DNA of 64,000 nucleotides from Ruegeria sp. A3M17 (lineage in GTDB: Bacteria; Pseudomonadota; Alphaproteobacteria; Rhodobacterales; Rhodobacteraceae), in NCBI RefSeq assembly GCF_003318255.1, contig NZ_QOCF01000028.1, positions 124,001-188,000 of the forward strand, read 5' to 3'. Below the pieces are notes generated by a model. That model worked only from the letters and a program-made list of their open reading frames with translations. It had not been told where the DNA came from and ran no database searches. The first letter of the stretch is position 1, and each line of letters begins with the position of its first letter. The position numbers and the translations under genes were made by a program. This document shows positions 63,642-64,000 of this stretch, one piece after another.

Positions 63642-64000
63642 ATGCGGGGTTTCTTCGGCGCGTTGTTGGCCTGTGGCTTGTTTGCTCATCCTGTGGCGGC
63701 GGGCTGCGCAACGGATGGTCAGATCGATCGGTTCGTCGCGGATTACCTCTCTGCTACGCCCACATCTGCCCTTTCGCCTGAAGGTACAATGAAAGATGCG
63801 CTGTGTACGCAAGCGCGCATAGTGTCCGCATTAGAGCCGCATTTGGGACCAGTCATCGGCTACAAGGCCGGTCTGACCAGCGCGCCGGCACAAGAAAGAT
63901 TTAGCGCATCTGAACCGGTTCAGGGCGTTTTGTTCCGCGACATGATGCTGGATGACGGCGCGACCGTTCCATCAGACTGGGGGGCGCGACCGGTGTTTGA
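63642..64000 (+). CDS. Exported 2-keto-4-pentenoate hydratase-like protein (N-terminal fragment)
   Basis: Starts at ATG 63642 (GGAGG ten bases before) and runs off the right edge after 119 codons. The first 22 residues are a signal peptide (FFGALLACGLFAHPVAAG), with a cysteine at 23. Then the hydratase/decarboxylase pattern of MhpD/HpaH appears: GYKAGLTSAPAQERF and PVQGVLFRDMML. This family is normally cytoplasmic and acts in aromatic degradation, so export would be unusual. The catalytic C-terminal part is missing. Confidence 0.75.
   Translation, partial: MRGFFGALLACGLFAHPVAAGCATDGQIDRFVADYLSATPTSALSPEGTMKDALCTQARIVSALEPHLGPVIGYKAGLTSAPAQERFSASEPVQGVLFRDMMLDDGATVPSDWGARPVF

Noticed and set aside
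1-64000. Prophage, insertion sequence, integron or CRISPR.
   Set aside because: No transposase, integrase, phage structural gene or repeat-spacer array was found on either strand.

Overview
This is a GC-rich, densely coded stretch of an alphaproteobacterial chromosome, almost certainly from the Rhodobacterales (Roseobacter group, Ruegeria/Phaeobacter-like). Gene content supports this (SfsA/Map/CinA neighbourhood, betaine aldehyde dehydrogenase beside a GcvT-type dimethylglycine dehydrogenase-like flavoenzyme, alphaproteobacterial flagellar genes, RidA/GDPD/FemAB-like cluster). So do the control sites: a GTTC-N7-GTTC LexA box of alphaproteobacterial type and a CtrA-like site. I see no rRNA, tRNA, CRISPR array, insertion sequence, prophage or integrase. 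No stretch above 300 bases lacks a gene.

Layout. 1-5.2 kb: a truncated CinA-like gene, a TetR/SDR pair with two operators, sfsA, a TPR-sulfotransferase gene broken by two in-frame stops, and map. 5.2-9.3 kb: HAD phosphatase, rsmD, ferredoxin reductase-like flavoprotein, peroxiredoxin and three small exported proteins. 9.3-13.8 kb: a ridA-GDPD-acyltransferase-phhB operon, then mlaA-mlaC ending in a strong terminator. 13.8-20.4 kb: a sugar ABC importer (glucose/mannose GtsABCD-like) divergent from an OmpR-type two-component system, with 10-bp-phased repeats between them. 20.4-28.3 kb: a flagellar block, leftward fliF-fliH-like-fliN-fliP and rightward fliL-(membrane protein)-motE-like-motA-712 aa exported protein; fliP carries a one-base frameshift. 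28.4-33.8 kb: betB, dimethylglycine dehydrogenase-like gene and an MmgE/PrpD gene behind a BetI-type palindrome. 33.9-38.4 kb: a LexA-box small gene, a K+ channel-like gene, trhO, and NAD salvage genes pncA and pncB. 38.4-45.9 kb: one leftward operon of a peptide/nickel-type ABC importer with an embedded pentameric ligand-gated ion channel and an aldehyde dehydrogenase. 46-49.3 kb: panB-panC and glpK. 49.3-53.7 kb: smpB, idi, cytochrome c, a NylC-like P1 hydrolase, an SDR, and arfB preceded by a leader with an 18-codon ORF and a terminator. 53.7-64 kb: queuosine-precursor transporter, phytase-like protein, mepA, MFS permease, yggT, recQ, yaaA, a VOC protein, a hybrid histidine kinase and a truncated exported hydratase-like gene.

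Most interesting: (i) the ligand-gated channel inside an ABC importer operon; (ii) the putative attenuator between a leader ORF and arfB; (iii) the SOS-box gene for a protein made of two similar 40-residue halves; (iv) the phased response-regulator repeats; (v) two decayed or mis-sequenced genes (TPR-sulfotransferase and fliP). All assignments come from reading motifs and context; no database search was run.
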